Of a DNA stretch of 64,000 nt, positions 35,100-45,907 are shown piece by piece. The notes below the pieces were generated by a model that saw only the letters and a program-made list of their open reading frames with translations, had not been told where the DNA came from and ran no database searches. Origin of the DNA: Synechococcus sp. MW101C3 (GTDB lineage: Bacteria > Cyanobacteriota > Cyanobacteriia > PCC-6307 > Cyanobiaceae); contig NZ_NQKX01000007.1 of the NCBI RefSeq assembly GCF_002252635.1, forward strand, positions 124,001 through 188,000, read 5' to 3'. Within the stretch, counting starts at the first letter, position 1. Each line of letters starts with the position of its first letter. A program made the translations under genes and the position numbers.

Positions 35100-35764
35100 G
35101 GGGTTCGCCCCAGGGAAGGGCCAGTCTGCCGGGGGGCGCAGAACTGGAGGCTCACGGCGCAGATGCTGAACCAGATGAAGCCGACGCAAGCGCCACCCAC
35201 CATGTCGGTGGGCCAGTGCACCCGGCAGTAGAGGGTGCTGAGCCACACCAGCGCCACCCAGAGCGAGGCACCCACATACAACGGGCGCCGCAGGCGCGGG
35301 TAGAGCGAGGAGAGGATCATGCACATGAGGAAATAGAACACCACGGCGCCGGCGGCATGGCCACTGGGAAAACTGCGGCCGATCACCTCCACCAGCCGGT
35401 CGGGGGGGCGCGAGCGATCAAACATCGGCTTGAGCCAGCGATCCACGATCAGCAGAATTCCAGCCGTCCCCACCGCCAGCCAGCGCAGCTCGTTCCAAGC
35501 CCGCTTGGTGTAAAGGAACACCAGTGCGGCCGCCACCAGCACGGCGGTGAAGCGGGTGCCGCTGAGCTTGTACACGAGCACGAGCAGGGCGCCCGGCTGG
35601 GGAGGAATCACCTGGCCCAGCCAGTCGAGGATGGCGATATCGAGCTCAGGGTGCTTCTGGTTCACCATCGTGGCCTCGATCCAGAGCACCAGCCCCAGAG
35701 CGATCACGCAGGCCAGCAGCCTGGGGACGCCGAACAGCCGGCACCAGCGGCGGAAGCGGTTCAC
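35096..35764 (-). CDS. PAP2-family membrane phosphatase
   Basis: A 222-residue integral membrane phosphatase, with about five to six hydrophobic segments. The three-part phosphatase signature is complete: KPMFDRSRP (about 112-120), PSGH (about 132-135) and CRVHWPTD (about 182-189). Typical substrates are undecaprenyl pyrophosphate or phosphatidic acid. It starts with GTG at 35764, overlapping the GT39 stop as GTGA, so the two are coupled; recycling of a polyprenyl-phosphate carrier released by GT39 would make sense but is inference. Confidence 0.88.
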   Translation of the reverse strand: MNRFRRWCRLFGVPRLLACVIALGLVLWIEATMVNQKHPELDIAILDWLGQVIPPQPGALLVLVYKLSGTRFTAVLVAAALVFLYTKRAWNELRWLAVGTAGILLIVDRWLKPMFDRSRPPDRLVEVIGRSFPSGHAAGAVVFYFLMCMILSSLYPRLRRPLYVGASLWVALVWLSTLYCRVHWPTDMVGGACVGFIWFSICAVSLQFCAPRQTGPSLGRTP

Positions 35765-37569
35765 GAACCGGCGCCGCCGGTGCGGGGCTCTGATCCCTTC
35801 AGCGCTGCCGGCCCGGGCACGTAACGAAGCAGGCGGTGATTGCCGCGGCTGGCCAGGGTCTGCACCTGCCCCCCCTCCGTGTTGAGGTCCTCGAGCTTGC
35901 GCTGTTCGCCGAACACCAGCACGCTGGCCGGCTGGCTGGCCCGCAAGCCCCGACGGGCCCCTTTGACGCTGTCAAAGAACTGCACGGGCCGGCCGCTGTA
36001 GAACACCACGCTGTAGCGCATGTAGCCCACCACCAGCAGCGGTTCCTGCGGTCCAGCCAGCTGGCCGGCGAGAACGGCGAGCTCGCGCACCGGTTGCTGT
36101 CGCTCCCTCTCCATCAAGGGGGCAAGTCCTGGCACCACCAGCAGGAGGACGCCGGCAAAGGCCGCCGCATCTGGCAGCCACAGGTGCTGCAGCGGGCCGC
36201 GACGCAGGAGCTGCACCACCATCGCGAACGCCGCCACCGCCAGCAGCCCACCCAGCAGCATCGGCAACCCGGAGCTGTTGAGGGCCTTGGCAAAGCCGGG
36301 ATAGGCGGGGTCGGAAGCGGCCCAGCGCGGGGCCACCACGGCGGCAGTGGCCATCACCGCCAACAGCAGCGCATTCAGCCAGCCGAAAAGCTTCTGCCAG
36401 CGGTCAGTGGCCGGTAAGGGGGCGGTCGCAGCGGGCAGCGGCTGCCAGAACAACGCCACCAGCAGCGCACCGGCGGGAATCAGGGGCAGGATGTATCCGG
36501 CGAGCTTGGTGCTGGCGACAGAGAAAAACACCAGCACCACCAGAAACCAGACCAGGCAGAACGGGGCCAACTGGGCGGTGCGGAGTTGCCGGCGCCAGTG
36601 GCCCAGTTGCCAATAGCGCAGCCGCAGCATGGCCAACGGCAGAAACAGCGACCACGGCAGCAGCAGGATCACGCACCAGGGCAAATAGAAGTACCAGGGG
36701 CCGGAATGGCCGTAGAGCACCGAGGTGTAGCGCTGCAGGTTGCTGAAGCCGAAGAAGCCGCCAAGAAAGTCGGCGCCGTTCACCTTTGCAGCCCACACGT
36801 ACCAGGGACTGCCCACCGCCAGGAACAGCACAGCCATCTGCAGCATCGGCATTTGCCGCAGCACCGTGAACAGCTGGGCCTGGCAGAGCAGAAAGACCAC
36901 AATCACCGCCCCCGGCAGCACCAGACCCACGGGTCCCTTGGCGAGCACCGCAATGGCACTGAACACAGGCATCACCACGTAGCCCACGCGCCGCAGCACG
37001 GGCCTGTCCACCTGGCTGTACGCCAGGAAAAAGCCGAACAGCGAGAGCGTGATGGCGCTGGAGAGGAACATGTCGGTGACGGAGCTGCGCCCCCAGCCCA
37101 CCCAGGCGGGGTTGAGCGCCAGCAACACCGCCCCCAGCCAGGAGCGCCGCAGGCGAGCCGGCGTGGCTTCGCCTTCAGCAAGCAGCCACAGGAGCACGAA
37201 CCCCGCCACCACCACCAGGCTGGCCATCAGCGCCACCGGCAGCCGGGCAGCCCAGGCGCTGACGCCGAAGAGGCGGAAGCTGAGGGCCACCATCCAGTAC
37301 CCCCACACCGGATAGTCAAAGAACGGCTCGCCGTTCCAGTGGGGCGTGATCCAGTCGTTGCGCAGCAGCATCTCCCGGCCCACTTCCACAAAGAGGGCTT
37401 CGGTCTTGTCCATCAAGCTGAGCGTGCCCAGGTGATTGAAGAAGGCCAGCCAGCAGAGCAGCAGCAGACCGGCGGCAGTCACCAAGGCCAGGCGGGCCGG
37501 GCGCGCCTGCAGCGAGGAGATCACGAGCATGCGATCAGGAGGCGGGCTGGGGAAGGAGGGAGCATCCAC
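35761..37569 (-). CDS. GT39/ArnT-like membrane glycosyltransferase
   Basis: A 602-residue membrane protein with about 12 hydrophobic segments, in the GT39 (PMT/ArnT) family. The first lumenal loop has the expected acidic residues in LMDKTEALFVEVGREML, followed by DWITPHWNGEPFFDYPVWGYW, the family's RNDW...PPL-type stretch. These enzymes transfer a sugar from polyprenyl phosphate to lipid A, proteins or other acceptors on the outer face of the membrane. Start is GTG at 37569 or ATG at 37530, the latter closer to the first helix. No acceptor can be assigned. Confidence 0.9.
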   Translation of the reverse strand: MDAPSFPSPPPDRMLVISSLQARPARLALVTAAGLLLLCWLAFFNHLGTLSLMDKTEALFVEVGREMLLRNDWITPHWNGEPFFDYPVWGYWMVALSFRLFGVSAWAARLPVALMASLVVVAGFVLLWLLAEGEATPARLRRSWLGAVLLALNPAWVGWGRSSVTDMFLSSAITLSLFGFFLAYSQVDRPVLRRVGYVVMPVFSAIAVLAKGPVGLVLPGAVIVVFLLCQAQLFTVLRQMPMLQMAVLFLAVGSPWYVWAAKVNGADFLGGFFGFSNLQRYTSVLYGHSGPWYFYLPWCVILLLPWSLFLPLAMLRLRYWQLGHWRRQLRTAQLAPFCLVWFLVVLVFFSVASTKLAGYILPLIPAGALLVALFWQPLPAATAPLPATDRWQKLFGWLNALLLAVMATAAVVAPRWAASDPAYPGFAKALNSSGLPMLLGGLLAVAAFAMVVQLLRRGPLQHLWLPDAAAFAGVLLLVVPGLAPLMERERQQPVRELAVLAGQLAGPQEPLLVVGYMRYSVVFYSGRPVQFFDSVKGARRGLRASQPASVLVFGEQRKLEDLNTEGGQVQTLASRGNHRLLRYVPGPAALKGSEPRTGGAGS

Positions 37570-37694
37570 CGACGGCGGGACGCCAGAGCGGAGGGACTGG
37601 TGAGGCGCTGAGACAGATCGGATTTCAACACATCCAACTGGAGCCGAGAAGGGTCTGAATCGAGGGGAATGAGAGCCAGGGAAATCGAACCAAA

Positions 37695-37724
37695 GGCGAT
37701 CAGGTCTATGGCGATCAGGTCAAT
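37695..37724. repeat. Two-copy 15-nt tandem repeat between the GT2-GtrA and GT39 genes
   Basis: GGCGATCAGGTCTAT is followed directly by GGCGATCAGGTCAAT and then by a partial third unit (GGCCATCGG). It sits in the 185-bp gap downstream of the GT2-GtrA stop... i.e. between two minus-strand genes, upstream of the GT2-GtrA stop at 37755 being at its right. No hairpin or coding potential is convincing. Confidence 0.5.
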
Positions 37725-37754
37725 GGCCATCGGGTGCAAGCGGAAGACTTCCGC

Positions 37755-38882
37755 TCAGGGGGTGTTCCAGACAAAACGCGATGAAGCAGCGTAGTTCCAC
37801 ACAAACACCACGGCAATACCGGCGATCTGGGCGAAGAGGGTGTCACTCGCCACCCTCGTGTAAAACACACTGGCCAGGCCGATATTCGCGAGCATCGGCA
37901 ACGAGGCCACCACCAGAAACTTGACAAGCCCGGCAAACAGGGGGAAACCCTTGAGCCGCAGGTGGCGGAAGGTGAGGGTGTTGTTCACGAGATAATTGCT
38001 ACAGGCCGAGGCGATCACAGCCGGTGGCAACGAGGCCACGAAGGAGAAGCCCAGCAGGATTAAGAGGTTGGACACCAACAGCTGCACGCCGATCCCGGAA
38101 ACACCAACCAGGGCAAAACTCACAGCACGCCGTGGAACCATCCGCAGCAGCAACGTGTGGATGATCGAAACGCCGAAGTCCCACAGAACGGAGATGTCCA
38201 GCTTGGAGCTTCCGAAGGTGCGGGGCTGGAAGGTGAGCGGGGTTTCTTCGGCAATCAGATGCCCGCGGCTGATCGACAGAAGCTCGTAGAGAAATTTGAA
38301 CCCCTGAGAATCCACCTGCCGGATCATCGGCAGGCAGCGGTCGAGGCGCAGGGCGAAAAAGCCACTCATGAAATCGCTGAGGTGGCGATAGCGGGGCAGG
38401 GTGAAACGTGCCAGGCGATTGGCCAGCACCGATCCCCCTTCCCGTTTGTCGCTCAACCCCTTGATGGAAGCCTCTGGGTGAAAGCGGCTGCCGATCACCA
38501 GATCAACGTTGCGGGCCAGCAACAGCTCCAGCGCCGCCGCCACCGACGCGGGCTCATGCTGGCCATCACAATCCATCACCACGGCAAGATCGCCGGTGCT
38601 GTCCAGCAGGCCTTCTTTGATGGCGCTGGAGAGGCCTGAGCGCCCCACGCGGCGGATGAGGCGCAGGCAAGGCTCCCCATGCGCCAGTTCCTTGACGAAA
38701 TCAGCCGTTCCATCGGCGGAATCATCGTCAACGACGATCACCTCCAGCTGAAAGCGATCACGCAGAGCCAGCAACTGCTGGAGGATGGGCTGGATGTTCT
38801 GCCGCTCGTTGAAGGTGGGCAGAACAATGGTGACCCTCGCTGCCGGGGTAGACCCGGCAGACGCGACGACCGATGCGGGCAA
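37755..38882 (-). CDS. GT2 polyprenyl-phosphate glycosyltransferase fused to GtrA membrane domain
   Basis: A 375-residue fusion. Residues about 15-235 are a GT2 transferase of the dolichol-phosphate mannosyltransferase type: VTIVLPTFNERQNI, VVDDDSADGT and the DxD-like MDCDGQHEP are all present. Residues about 245-375 are a GtrA domain with four membrane segments, the usual partner that moves polyprenyl-phosphate sugars across the membrane. The protein probably makes polyprenyl-phosphate hexose and helps flip it, supplying the neighbouring GT39. Start is TTG at 38882. It is 27 bp downstream of rpoD and could share its transcript. Confidence 0.9.
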   Translation of the reverse strand: MPASVVASAGSTPAARVTIVLPTFNERQNIQPILQQLLALRDRFQLEVIVVDDDSADGTADFVKELAHGEPCLRLIRRVGRSGLSSAIKEGLLDSTGDLAVVMDCDGQHEPASVAAALELLLARNVDLVIGSRFHPEASIKGLSDKREGGSVLANRLARFTLPRYRHLSDFMSGFFALRLDRCLPMIRQVDSQGFKFLYELLSISRGHLIAEETPLTFQPRTFGSSKLDISVLWDFGVSIIHTLLLRMVPRRAVSFALVGVSGIGVQLLVSNLLILLGFSFVASLPPAVIASACSNYLVNNTLTFRHLRLKGFPLFAGLVKFLVVASLPMLANIGLASVFYTRVASDTLFAQIAGIAVVFVWNYAASSRFVWNTP

Positions 38883-38909
38883 AACGGAGGGAACGCTGAC
38901 GATTGGAGG

Positions 38910-40283
<1,374 letters not shown>

Positions 40284-40633
40284 AGGGGGAAGGGCGAAAC
40301 GGGTTGAAAACGAAGGCTGGGAGAAGCGTTCTGGAGAGGTCGCCCCGTTGGCGTGATGGCATCGACGTCAACCAACATGCCGAGGCCCCGCGGCATTCGC
40401 CGAAGTGCCAGGCACGATGGGAAATCGAGCGCCCTAACGAGATGGAACCAGACCGGAAACGACAACGGCGGCGCGAAGGCCAGAGCAGGGCTGTCAGGGG
40501 TGGTCGCAGACCCAGCAGCCCTGCGGAGAAAAATCCGTATGGCTGGCTTCAGATCTTCCCTCTGGACGGAACTCTGCCTGGTTCCGACAGCAGCCGTTTG
40601 GACTGCTCAACCTGATCACCTTAAGAAACACCC
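40284..40633. other. 350-bp divergent intergenic region between rpoD and priA
   Basis: No gene is convincing here. A hairpin-capable inverted repeat (ATGCCG, 8-nt loop, CGGCAT) spans 40377-40396 in what would be the rpoD leader. AT-richer patches (GAGAAAAATCC near 40530 and TTAAGAAACACC near 40622) are candidates for promoter elements of priA, but I cannot assign -10/-35 boxes with confidence. The size suggests a long rpoD 5' leader or several promoters. Confidence 0.4.
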
Positions 40634-42955
40634 ATGGTGTTTGCAAGGCAAACGCAGCAGCTCGTCGTGGCCGATGCACACGCCCCACCCTCCACGGCAG
40701 TGATCTACTGGCAGGTCTGGGTGGAAGCCGGCCGGGAAGGCCGCATCTTCACCTATGCCAATCCCCAGCATCTTGAGATCGCCGCCGGCGATCTGGTGCG
40801 GGTGCCACTGCGTGGACGGCCCCATGTGGGACTGGTGGTGGAGGCGCTCCAGGCCCTTCCGCCCGATCTGCAGGCGGCGCGGCTGCTGGCGATCACCGCC
40901 GTGCATCAGCGCGCCGCCGTGCATCCCCTCTTGCAGGAGTTGTTACAGGAGGTGGCCCATCAATGCCACACCACGGTGTTCAAAACGCTCAAATCAGCGC
41001 TGCCGTCGGGCTGGCTTGGCCAGTGGCGCCCATCCCAGCCGGCCGGGCCGCGCCCGCTCCAGTGGGTAAGCGCGACGGCGGACGCGGCAGCGGCCAGTCC
41101 TCGTCAGCAGCAGTTGCTGGTGGCCCTGCACCAGTGCGGGGGCGGGGCCTGGCTGCGCGATGTCTGCGGCGGATGGGGCTTCAGCCGTTCGGTGGTGGAG
41201 GGGCTGCGCCGTGGGGGCGGGGTGTGCATCACAGCCCGTCTGCCGGGCCCGGAGACGGCTGCTCGTGCCCATGGCCTGCCCGGCGGCGACCGCAGCACGC
41301 CACGGTCGCTCACCACAGCCCAGCAGCAGGCCCTGGAGGCGATCCTGGCCTCGCCGCCGGGCAGTGAGCTGCTGCTCTGGGGCGTGACCGGCTCGGGCAA
41401 AACCGAGGTGTATCTCCAGGCCGCCGCCGCCGCGCTGGCGGCCGGTGAAAGCGTGCTGCTGCTCACCCCTGAGATCGGCCTGATCCCCCAGCTGCTGGAT
41501 CGCTGCCATGCCCGTTTCGGCGGCGACGTTCTCGAATACCACAGCGGCGTCAGCGACGCCGGGCGGGTCCAGGTGTGGCGCCGCTGCCTGGCGGCCCGGC
41601 AAGGCGAGCCGTTGCTGGTGGTGGGCACCCGCTCCGCCGTGTTCCTGCCGCTGCAGCCGCTCGGTCTGATCGTGCTGGACGAGGAACACGACACCTCGTA
41701 CAAACAGGACGCTCCCATGCCCTGTTACCACTGCCGCGACGTGGCGCGGATCCGCTGCCGGAACAGCGGCCGCCTGCTGCTGGGCAGCGCCACCCCCTCC
41801 CTGGAAACCTGGCTGGCCTGCCAACCGTCCAGACTTGGCCACGGTGACGTCGGCAGGCGCCCAGTCACCACCCTGCTGCGGCTGCCTGAGCGCATCGGCG
41901 GCGCCCAGACCCCGTCGGTGAGCGTGGTGGACATGCGGCTGGAGCTGGCCGATGGCCACCGGCGCCTGATCAGCCGGGCCCTGATGGAGCGGCTGGAGCA
42001 GGTGCAGGAGCGTGGCGAGCAGGCGGTGGTGCTGGTGCCGCGGCGGGGCTACAGCAGCTTCCTCAGCTGCCGCAGCTGCGGTGAAGTGGTGCAGTGCCCC
42101 CACTGCGATGTGGCACTCACCGTGCACCGCCAGCGTGAGGGCCGTGCCTGGCTGCGCTGCCACTGGTGTGACCACCGCCAGGAGATCACCGAGCGCTGCG
42201 GCCACTGCGGTTCCACCGCCTTCAAACCCTTCGGCGCCGGCACCCAGCGAGTGATCGAGCAGCTGGAGAAGGAGCTGGAAGGGCTGCGGGTGCTCCGCTT
42301 CGACCGCGACACCACCCGCGGCCGTGACGGCCACCGGCGTCTGCTGGCAGCCTTCGCCGCCGGAGACGCTGACGTGCTGGTGGGCACCCAGATGCTGGCG
42401 AAGGGCATGGACCTGCCCCGGGTGACGCTGGCGGCGGTGCTGGCGGCTGATGGTCTGCTGCACCGGCCCGATCTGCGCGCCGCGGAACAGTGCCTGCAGC
42501 TGCTGCTGCAGCTCGCCGGCCGGGCCGGTCGGGGCGAACGGCCGGGATCCGTGCTGGTGCAGACCTACAGCCCTGACCATCCGGTGATCTGTCACCTGAT
42601 CGATGGCCACTACGAGCGCTTCCTCGACGAGGAGCTGCGGCTCCGCCGTCAGGCCCGGTTGGTGCCCTTCAGCCGTGCCTGTCTGCTGCGCTTCGCCGGT
42701 GACTCCGCCAGCGCCACCGCCACCACCGCCGCCGCACTGGCGGAGCGGGTGCGCCCGGCGGTGGAGGCGGCAGGCTGGGAGCTGATCGGGCCGGCACCAG
42801 CACCGGTGGCGCGGGTGGCCGGTCGGCACCGCTGGCAACTGCTGCTGCACGGGCCGGCCGGCACCCCGTTGCCCCTGGCCGAGGAGCAGGCGCTGCGCCA
42901 GGGCCTCGACGGCCGAGTGACGCTCAGCATCGATCCCGATCCGATGGAGCTCTGA
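40634..42955 (+). CDS. priA: Primosomal replication-restart helicase PriA
   Basis: Restarts stalled replication forks by unwinding and loading the replicative helicase. The 773 residues show the N-terminal DNA-binding domain (YWQVWVEAGREGRIFTY region), Walker A GVTGSGKT at 250-257, a DEEHD box at 349-353, and the zinc-binding Cys cluster (about 475-530: CRSCGEVVQCPHCDV, CHWCDH, CGHCGS) inserted in the helicase, which is diagnostic for PriA. The stop lies inside a 7-bp hairpin (42954-42970). It diverges from rpoD. Confidence 0.97.
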   Translation: MVFARQTQQLVVADAHAPPSTAVIYWQVWVEAGREGRIFTYANPQHLEIAAGDLVRVPLRGRPHVGLVVEALQALPPDLQAARLLAITAVHQRAAVHPLLQELLQEVAHQCHTTVFKTLKSALPSGWLGQWRPSQPAGPRPLQWVSATADAAAASPRQQQLLVALHQCGGGAWLRDVCGGWGFSRSVVEGLRRGGGVCITARLPGPETAARAHGLPGGDRSTPRSLTTAQQQALEAILASPPGSELLLWGVTGSGKTEVYLQAAAAALAAGESVLLLTPEIGLIPQLLDRCHARFGGDVLEYHSGVSDAGRVQVWRRCLAARQGEPLLVVGTRSAVFLPLQPLGLIVLDEEHDTSYKQDAPMPCYHCRDVARIRCRNSGRLLLGSATPSLETWLACQPSRLGHGDVGRRPVTTLLRLPERIGGAQTPSVSVVDMRLELADGHRRLISRALMERLEQVQERGEQAVVLVPRRGYSSFLSCRSCGEVVQCPHCDVALTVHRQREGRAWLRCHWCDHRQEITERCGHCGSTAFKPFGAGTQRVIEQLEKELEGLRVLRFDRDTTRGRDGHRRLLAAFAAGDADVLVGTQMLAKGMDLPRVTLAAVLAADGLLHRPDLRAAEQCLQLLLQLAGRAGRGERPGSVLVQTYSPDHPVICHLIDGHYERFLDEELRLRRQARLVPFSRACLLRFAGDSASATATTAAALAERVRPAVEAAGWELIGPAPAPVARVAGRHRWQLLLHGPAGTPLPLAEEQALRQGLDGRVTLSIDPDPMEL

Positions 42956-42970
42956 GAGGCAGAGCCTCTC
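42954..42970 (+). terminator. Hairpin over the priA stop, terminator-like without T run
   Basis: GAGAGGC, loop AGA, GCCTCTC: a perfect 7-bp stem that overlaps the priA stop codon. It has no T tract, so it may act as an mRNA 3' end stabiliser or a weak terminator between the convergent genes priA and the DUF3153 gene. Confidence 0.35.
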
Positions 42971-43043
42971 GGGGCTGGCAAGCGGCTCCCAGTCACTCTG
43001 CAACAGAACCTCTGCGCCGGCGCACCTGGAAAGGCGGCGTTGA

Positions 43044-44168
43044 TCAGGCCCCGTCGGCGTCCTGGGGAACGGGCAGCTCGGGCCAGCCGAACCCCGATGA
43101 CCAGCGCAACCGCTGCAGGGCAAGGGCGGCACAGAGCAGCAGCAGGATCACCATCCCACCCAGACCCAGCCTGCTCCAGCGCCAGGTGAGCAGCTCCAGC
43201 CGATTGGCGGCGCCGGTGGCAAGGGGCCAGCGCACACCGGTTCCTTCGCGAGCGGCCGGCCGGGGGGCGGCCTGCCGCACGGCGCCGAGAGAAACCGGAC
43301 GGAGCACCATCTGGAGATCGAGGCCCGGAACGGCGTCAAGGGGCTGAAGATCGAGCTCCAGCCACAGGTGCTGGCGCACCCCCAGCAGCCAGTTCCGCTC
43401 GCTCAGTTCGAGGCGGGGCGGGGGCAGCTCCACACCGATCCGTTCAGCGGCCAGGGTCGTGGTGCGTGCCAGCAGGGCCTGAATCTCCACCGCCGGCAGG
43501 GAGGGGCTGCGCAGCACCTGGCGGGGGCCGTCTCCCTTGAGGCTCAGGCGGGCACCTGGATCGGCCTCCGCCACGGCCGAGGCGAAGCGTTGCTGCCAGG
43601 GGAGCTGGCGGCCGGTGTCGCTGCTCCAGACCTGGGTGAGCTGCAGCCGCCCCGGGCCCGGAAACTGCAGCTCCGTGTCCACCCGCAGGCATCCGCTCAG
43701 CAGGGTGAGCACCAGCAGCAGCACCAGGGCGACCACGGCGAAACCAAGGGGCTGGCGCGTGGGGCCCACCGGTGGCGGCGGCGGCTCAGGCGGCCCATCG
43801 CGGCGCGGCATCCAGCGGCTGGCAGACTTCAGCCGGCCTTCCAGGGGTTCGGCCCCACCCAGGCTCGGCAGGGTGAGGGACCAATTGGCCGGACGCTGCA
43901 GCGCCGGGGCATCGAGGATCATCTGCAGATCCCTGGCCTGCAGGCGCAGTTCAGGATCGGTGCTGGCGCGCAGGCTGCGGCAGCAGGCCTGAGCAGCGGC
44001 GGTGTCACCCTGGCCGATCCAGGCGGTGACCATCAACAGCCGCAGCTGACCGCCGAACGGGGAACTGGGTGGGTGCTGGTCGGCCAGGGGTTGAAGCAAT
44101 CGCAGACACTGGCCGTAGTCGCCCCGCTCGAGAGCGCGGCGCGCGCTGAGCAAGGACTCATCCTCCAT
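43044..44168 (-). CDS. TPR-like plus DUF3153 membrane protein
   Basis: A 374-residue protein from ATG at 44168. Residues 1-90 are helical and tetratricopeptide-like ([20 protein letters not shown]). A hydrophobic segment (about 145-165, [16 protein letters not shown]) leads to a C-terminal DUF3153-type beta domain beginning [20 protein letters not shown] and closing with a second membrane helix (about 330-350). Standalone DUF3153 proteins are lipoprotein-like; here a cytoplasmic helical domain precedes it. Its start overlaps the argB stop by 11 bp. Function unknown. Confidence 0.75.
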   Translation of the reverse strand: MEDESLLSARRALERGDYGQCLRLLQPLADQHPPSSPFGGQLRLLMVTAWIGQGDTAAAQACCRSLRASTDPELRLQARDLQMILDAPALQRPANWSLTLPSLGGAEPLEGRLKSASRWMPRRDGPPEPPPPPVGPTRQPLGFAVVALVLLLVLTLLSGCLRVDTELQFPGPGRLQLTQVWSSDTGRQLPWQQRFASAVAEADPGARLSLKGDGPRQVLRSPSLPAVEIQALLARTTTLAAERIGVELPPPRLELSERNWLLGVRQHLWLELDLQPLDAVPGLDLQMVLRPVSLGAVRQAAPRPAAREGTGVRWPLATGAANRLELLTWRWSRLGLGGMVILLLLCAALALQRLRWSSGFGWPELPVPQDADGA

Positions 44169-45099
44169 GGCCAGGCAAGCCGGAGCGGCGGACGGGCGAG
44201 GCGGCAACGGTATCCGGCTGGCAGCGACCGACCACCATCGTGCCGATGCCGGCATCGGTGAACACCTCCAGCAGCAGGGCATGGGGGACGCGACCATCAA
44301 CGATGTGAGCGGCCCCCACCCCCTGGGCCAGGGCGCGGATGCAGCATTCGGTCTTGGGGGTCATGCCACCGGCCACCACGCCGTTGGCAATCAGCTCGCG
44401 GGCCTGGGCCAGGGTCAGATGGCGCAACAGCGAGCTGGGATCGTCGCGGTCGGTGAGGATGCCGGGGGTGTCGGTGAGCAGGATCAGCTTTTCGGCCTGC
44501 AGGGCAGCGGCCAACTCACCCGCCACCGTGTCGGCGTTGATGTTGTGGGCCTGGCCTTCGGCATTGGCGGCCACACTGGAAATCACCGGGATGTAGCCCG
44601 CGTCAAGCAGGGGAGCGAGCACGGCGGGGTTCACGGCAGCCACATCCCCCACCAGTCCGTGGGAGCCACCGCCCCAGGCGCGGGCCTCCACCAGCCTCCC
44701 GTCACTGCCGGAGAGCCCCACGGCCCTGCCGCCCAGGCGGTTGAGGCCGTTGACGATCTGCTTGTTTACACGGCCCACCAGGACCATCTCCACCACATCC
44801 ATGGTGTCGGCATCGGTGACGCGCAGGCCGTCACGGAACGTGGGCTTGATCGCCAGCCGGGTCAACCACTCGTTGATTTCCGGGCCGCCGCCGTGCACCA
44901 CCACCGGCCGCACCCCCACACAGGCGAGCAGGGCCAGATCGCGGAACACCGCCTCCTGCAGCGACTTGTGGGCCATGGCCGCACCGCCGTACTTGACGAC
45001 CACCCGGCGGCCGGCGAAGCGCTGGATGTAGGGAAGGGCCTCGCTGAGGACGGAGACCCGCAGGCTGTCCTCGGCGCTGATCAAGGGGTCCTGGCTCAA
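44158..45099 (-). CDS. argB: Acetylglutamate kinase (arginine synthesis)
   Basis: Phosphorylates N-acetylglutamate, the controlled step of arginine synthesis. The 313 residues include [10 protein letters not shown] (about 34-43), VHGGGPEIN and the C-terminal [18 protein letters not shown]. In cyanobacteria this enzyme is activated by PII and inhibited by arginine; an N-terminal helix, required for arginine feedback, is present ([17 protein letters not shown]). Start is TTG at 45099. It overlaps the DUF3153 gene by 11 bp. Confidence 0.96.
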   Translation of the reverse strand: MSQDPLISAEDSLRVSVLSEALPYIQRFAGRRVVVKYGGAAMAHKSLQEAVFRDLALLACVGVRPVVVHGGGPEINEWLTRLAIKPTFRDGLRVTDADTMDVVEMVLVGRVNKQIVNGLNRLGGRAVGLSGSDGRLVEARAWGGGSHGLVGDVAAVNPAVLAPLLDAGYIPVISSVAANAEGQAHNINADTVAGELAAALQAEKLILLTDTPGILTDRDDPSSLLRHLTLAQARELIANGVVAGGMTPKTECCIRALAQGVGAAHIVDGRVPHALLLEVFTDAGIGTMVVGRCQPDTVAASPVRRSGLPGHGG

Positions 45100-45284
45100 T
45101 GGACTGCGGGGTGATGGTGGGTGGAGAGACTGAGGAGAGCGGGCCGGGATCGACGGCGCTGGCGGGTACCGGGCTGGACTGGAGTGGACGGGTCCGTGGC
45201 CGGGATGGGCTGGTACCGAGCTGTGCCCGGGCGGTGGAACGCCACGGGTTCAGAGCCGTCGGAGGCCCTGGGGAGGTGCGGAGA

Positions 45285-45848
45285 TCAGGGCACAGGCTCG
45301 GGGCTGACAGCCGCCGTGGGGAGCAGCGCCAGCTCCAGGAGCGAGGCATCGAGCGGCCGCAACTCGGCCGTGAGGCCCGGGCCGAAGAAACGACCAAGGC
45401 GCTCCTGGCGTGCCTGCCAACGCTCCAGGCTCACGCCATTGAGACGGAAGCGCAGGATCAGGCAATAAGCACCGCCCTGCTCCAGCTCAGCCACGCTCAC
45501 CAGCTCGGGCGGGCTGTCCTCGTCCCAGAGTTTGAGGGCTTCGAGGGAGGATTCCAGGTGGGCCTTCTGGCCGTAGCGCCAACGGGTCACGTCCTTGAGC
45601 ACTTTTCGCAGCGGCTCGCTGGCCGTCTCCTCCCGCAGACGTTGATAGGTGGCCGGGGGGGTGAGCCGTTCGGCAGGCGGCAACTCCGAGGATTTCAGCG
45701 CCAGGCCACCCAACAACACAGGGATGCCATAGAAGACACCGGCCAGGCTGATGTTCGGGCTATCGGTGACGTACGCGATCGAACCGATCACGGTGAGCAC
45801 CGCTCCGAGAATCGTGAGCAGGCTGCCGGGGGAGGTGAGGGCTTGCAT
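45285..45848 (-). CDS. DUF2854 membrane protein
   Basis: A 187-residue protein from ATG at 45848. Two hydrophobic segments at the N-terminus (about 8-28 and 33-50, with YVTDSPNISLAGVFYGIPVLLGGLAL) precede a soluble domain with ALKLWDEDSPPEL and a Leu-rich end. This is the DUF2854 layout, shared by cyanobacteria and chloroplasts; no function is known to me. It is separated from argB by 185 bp with nothing recognisable, and it diverges from the gene at 45908. Confidence 0.75.
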   Translation of the reverse strand: MQALTSPGSLLTILGAVLTVIGSIAYVTDSPNISLAGVFYGIPVLLGGLALKSSELPPAERLTPPATYQRLREETASEPLRKVLKDVTRWRYGQKAHLESSLEALKLWDEDSPPELVSVAELEQGGAYCLILRFRLNGVSLERWQARQERLGRFFGPGLTAELRPLDASLLELALLPTAAVSPEPVP

Positions 45849-45907
45849 GGACCCATCCTCCAGCAAAGCCGTGCAGGATGGAGAGGCAACGCCAGCGATC
45901 CGCCTCC

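Noticed and set aside
40353-40703. Open frame in the rpoD-priA gap running into priA
   Set aside because: It overlaps priA in another frame and has no protein-like pattern.
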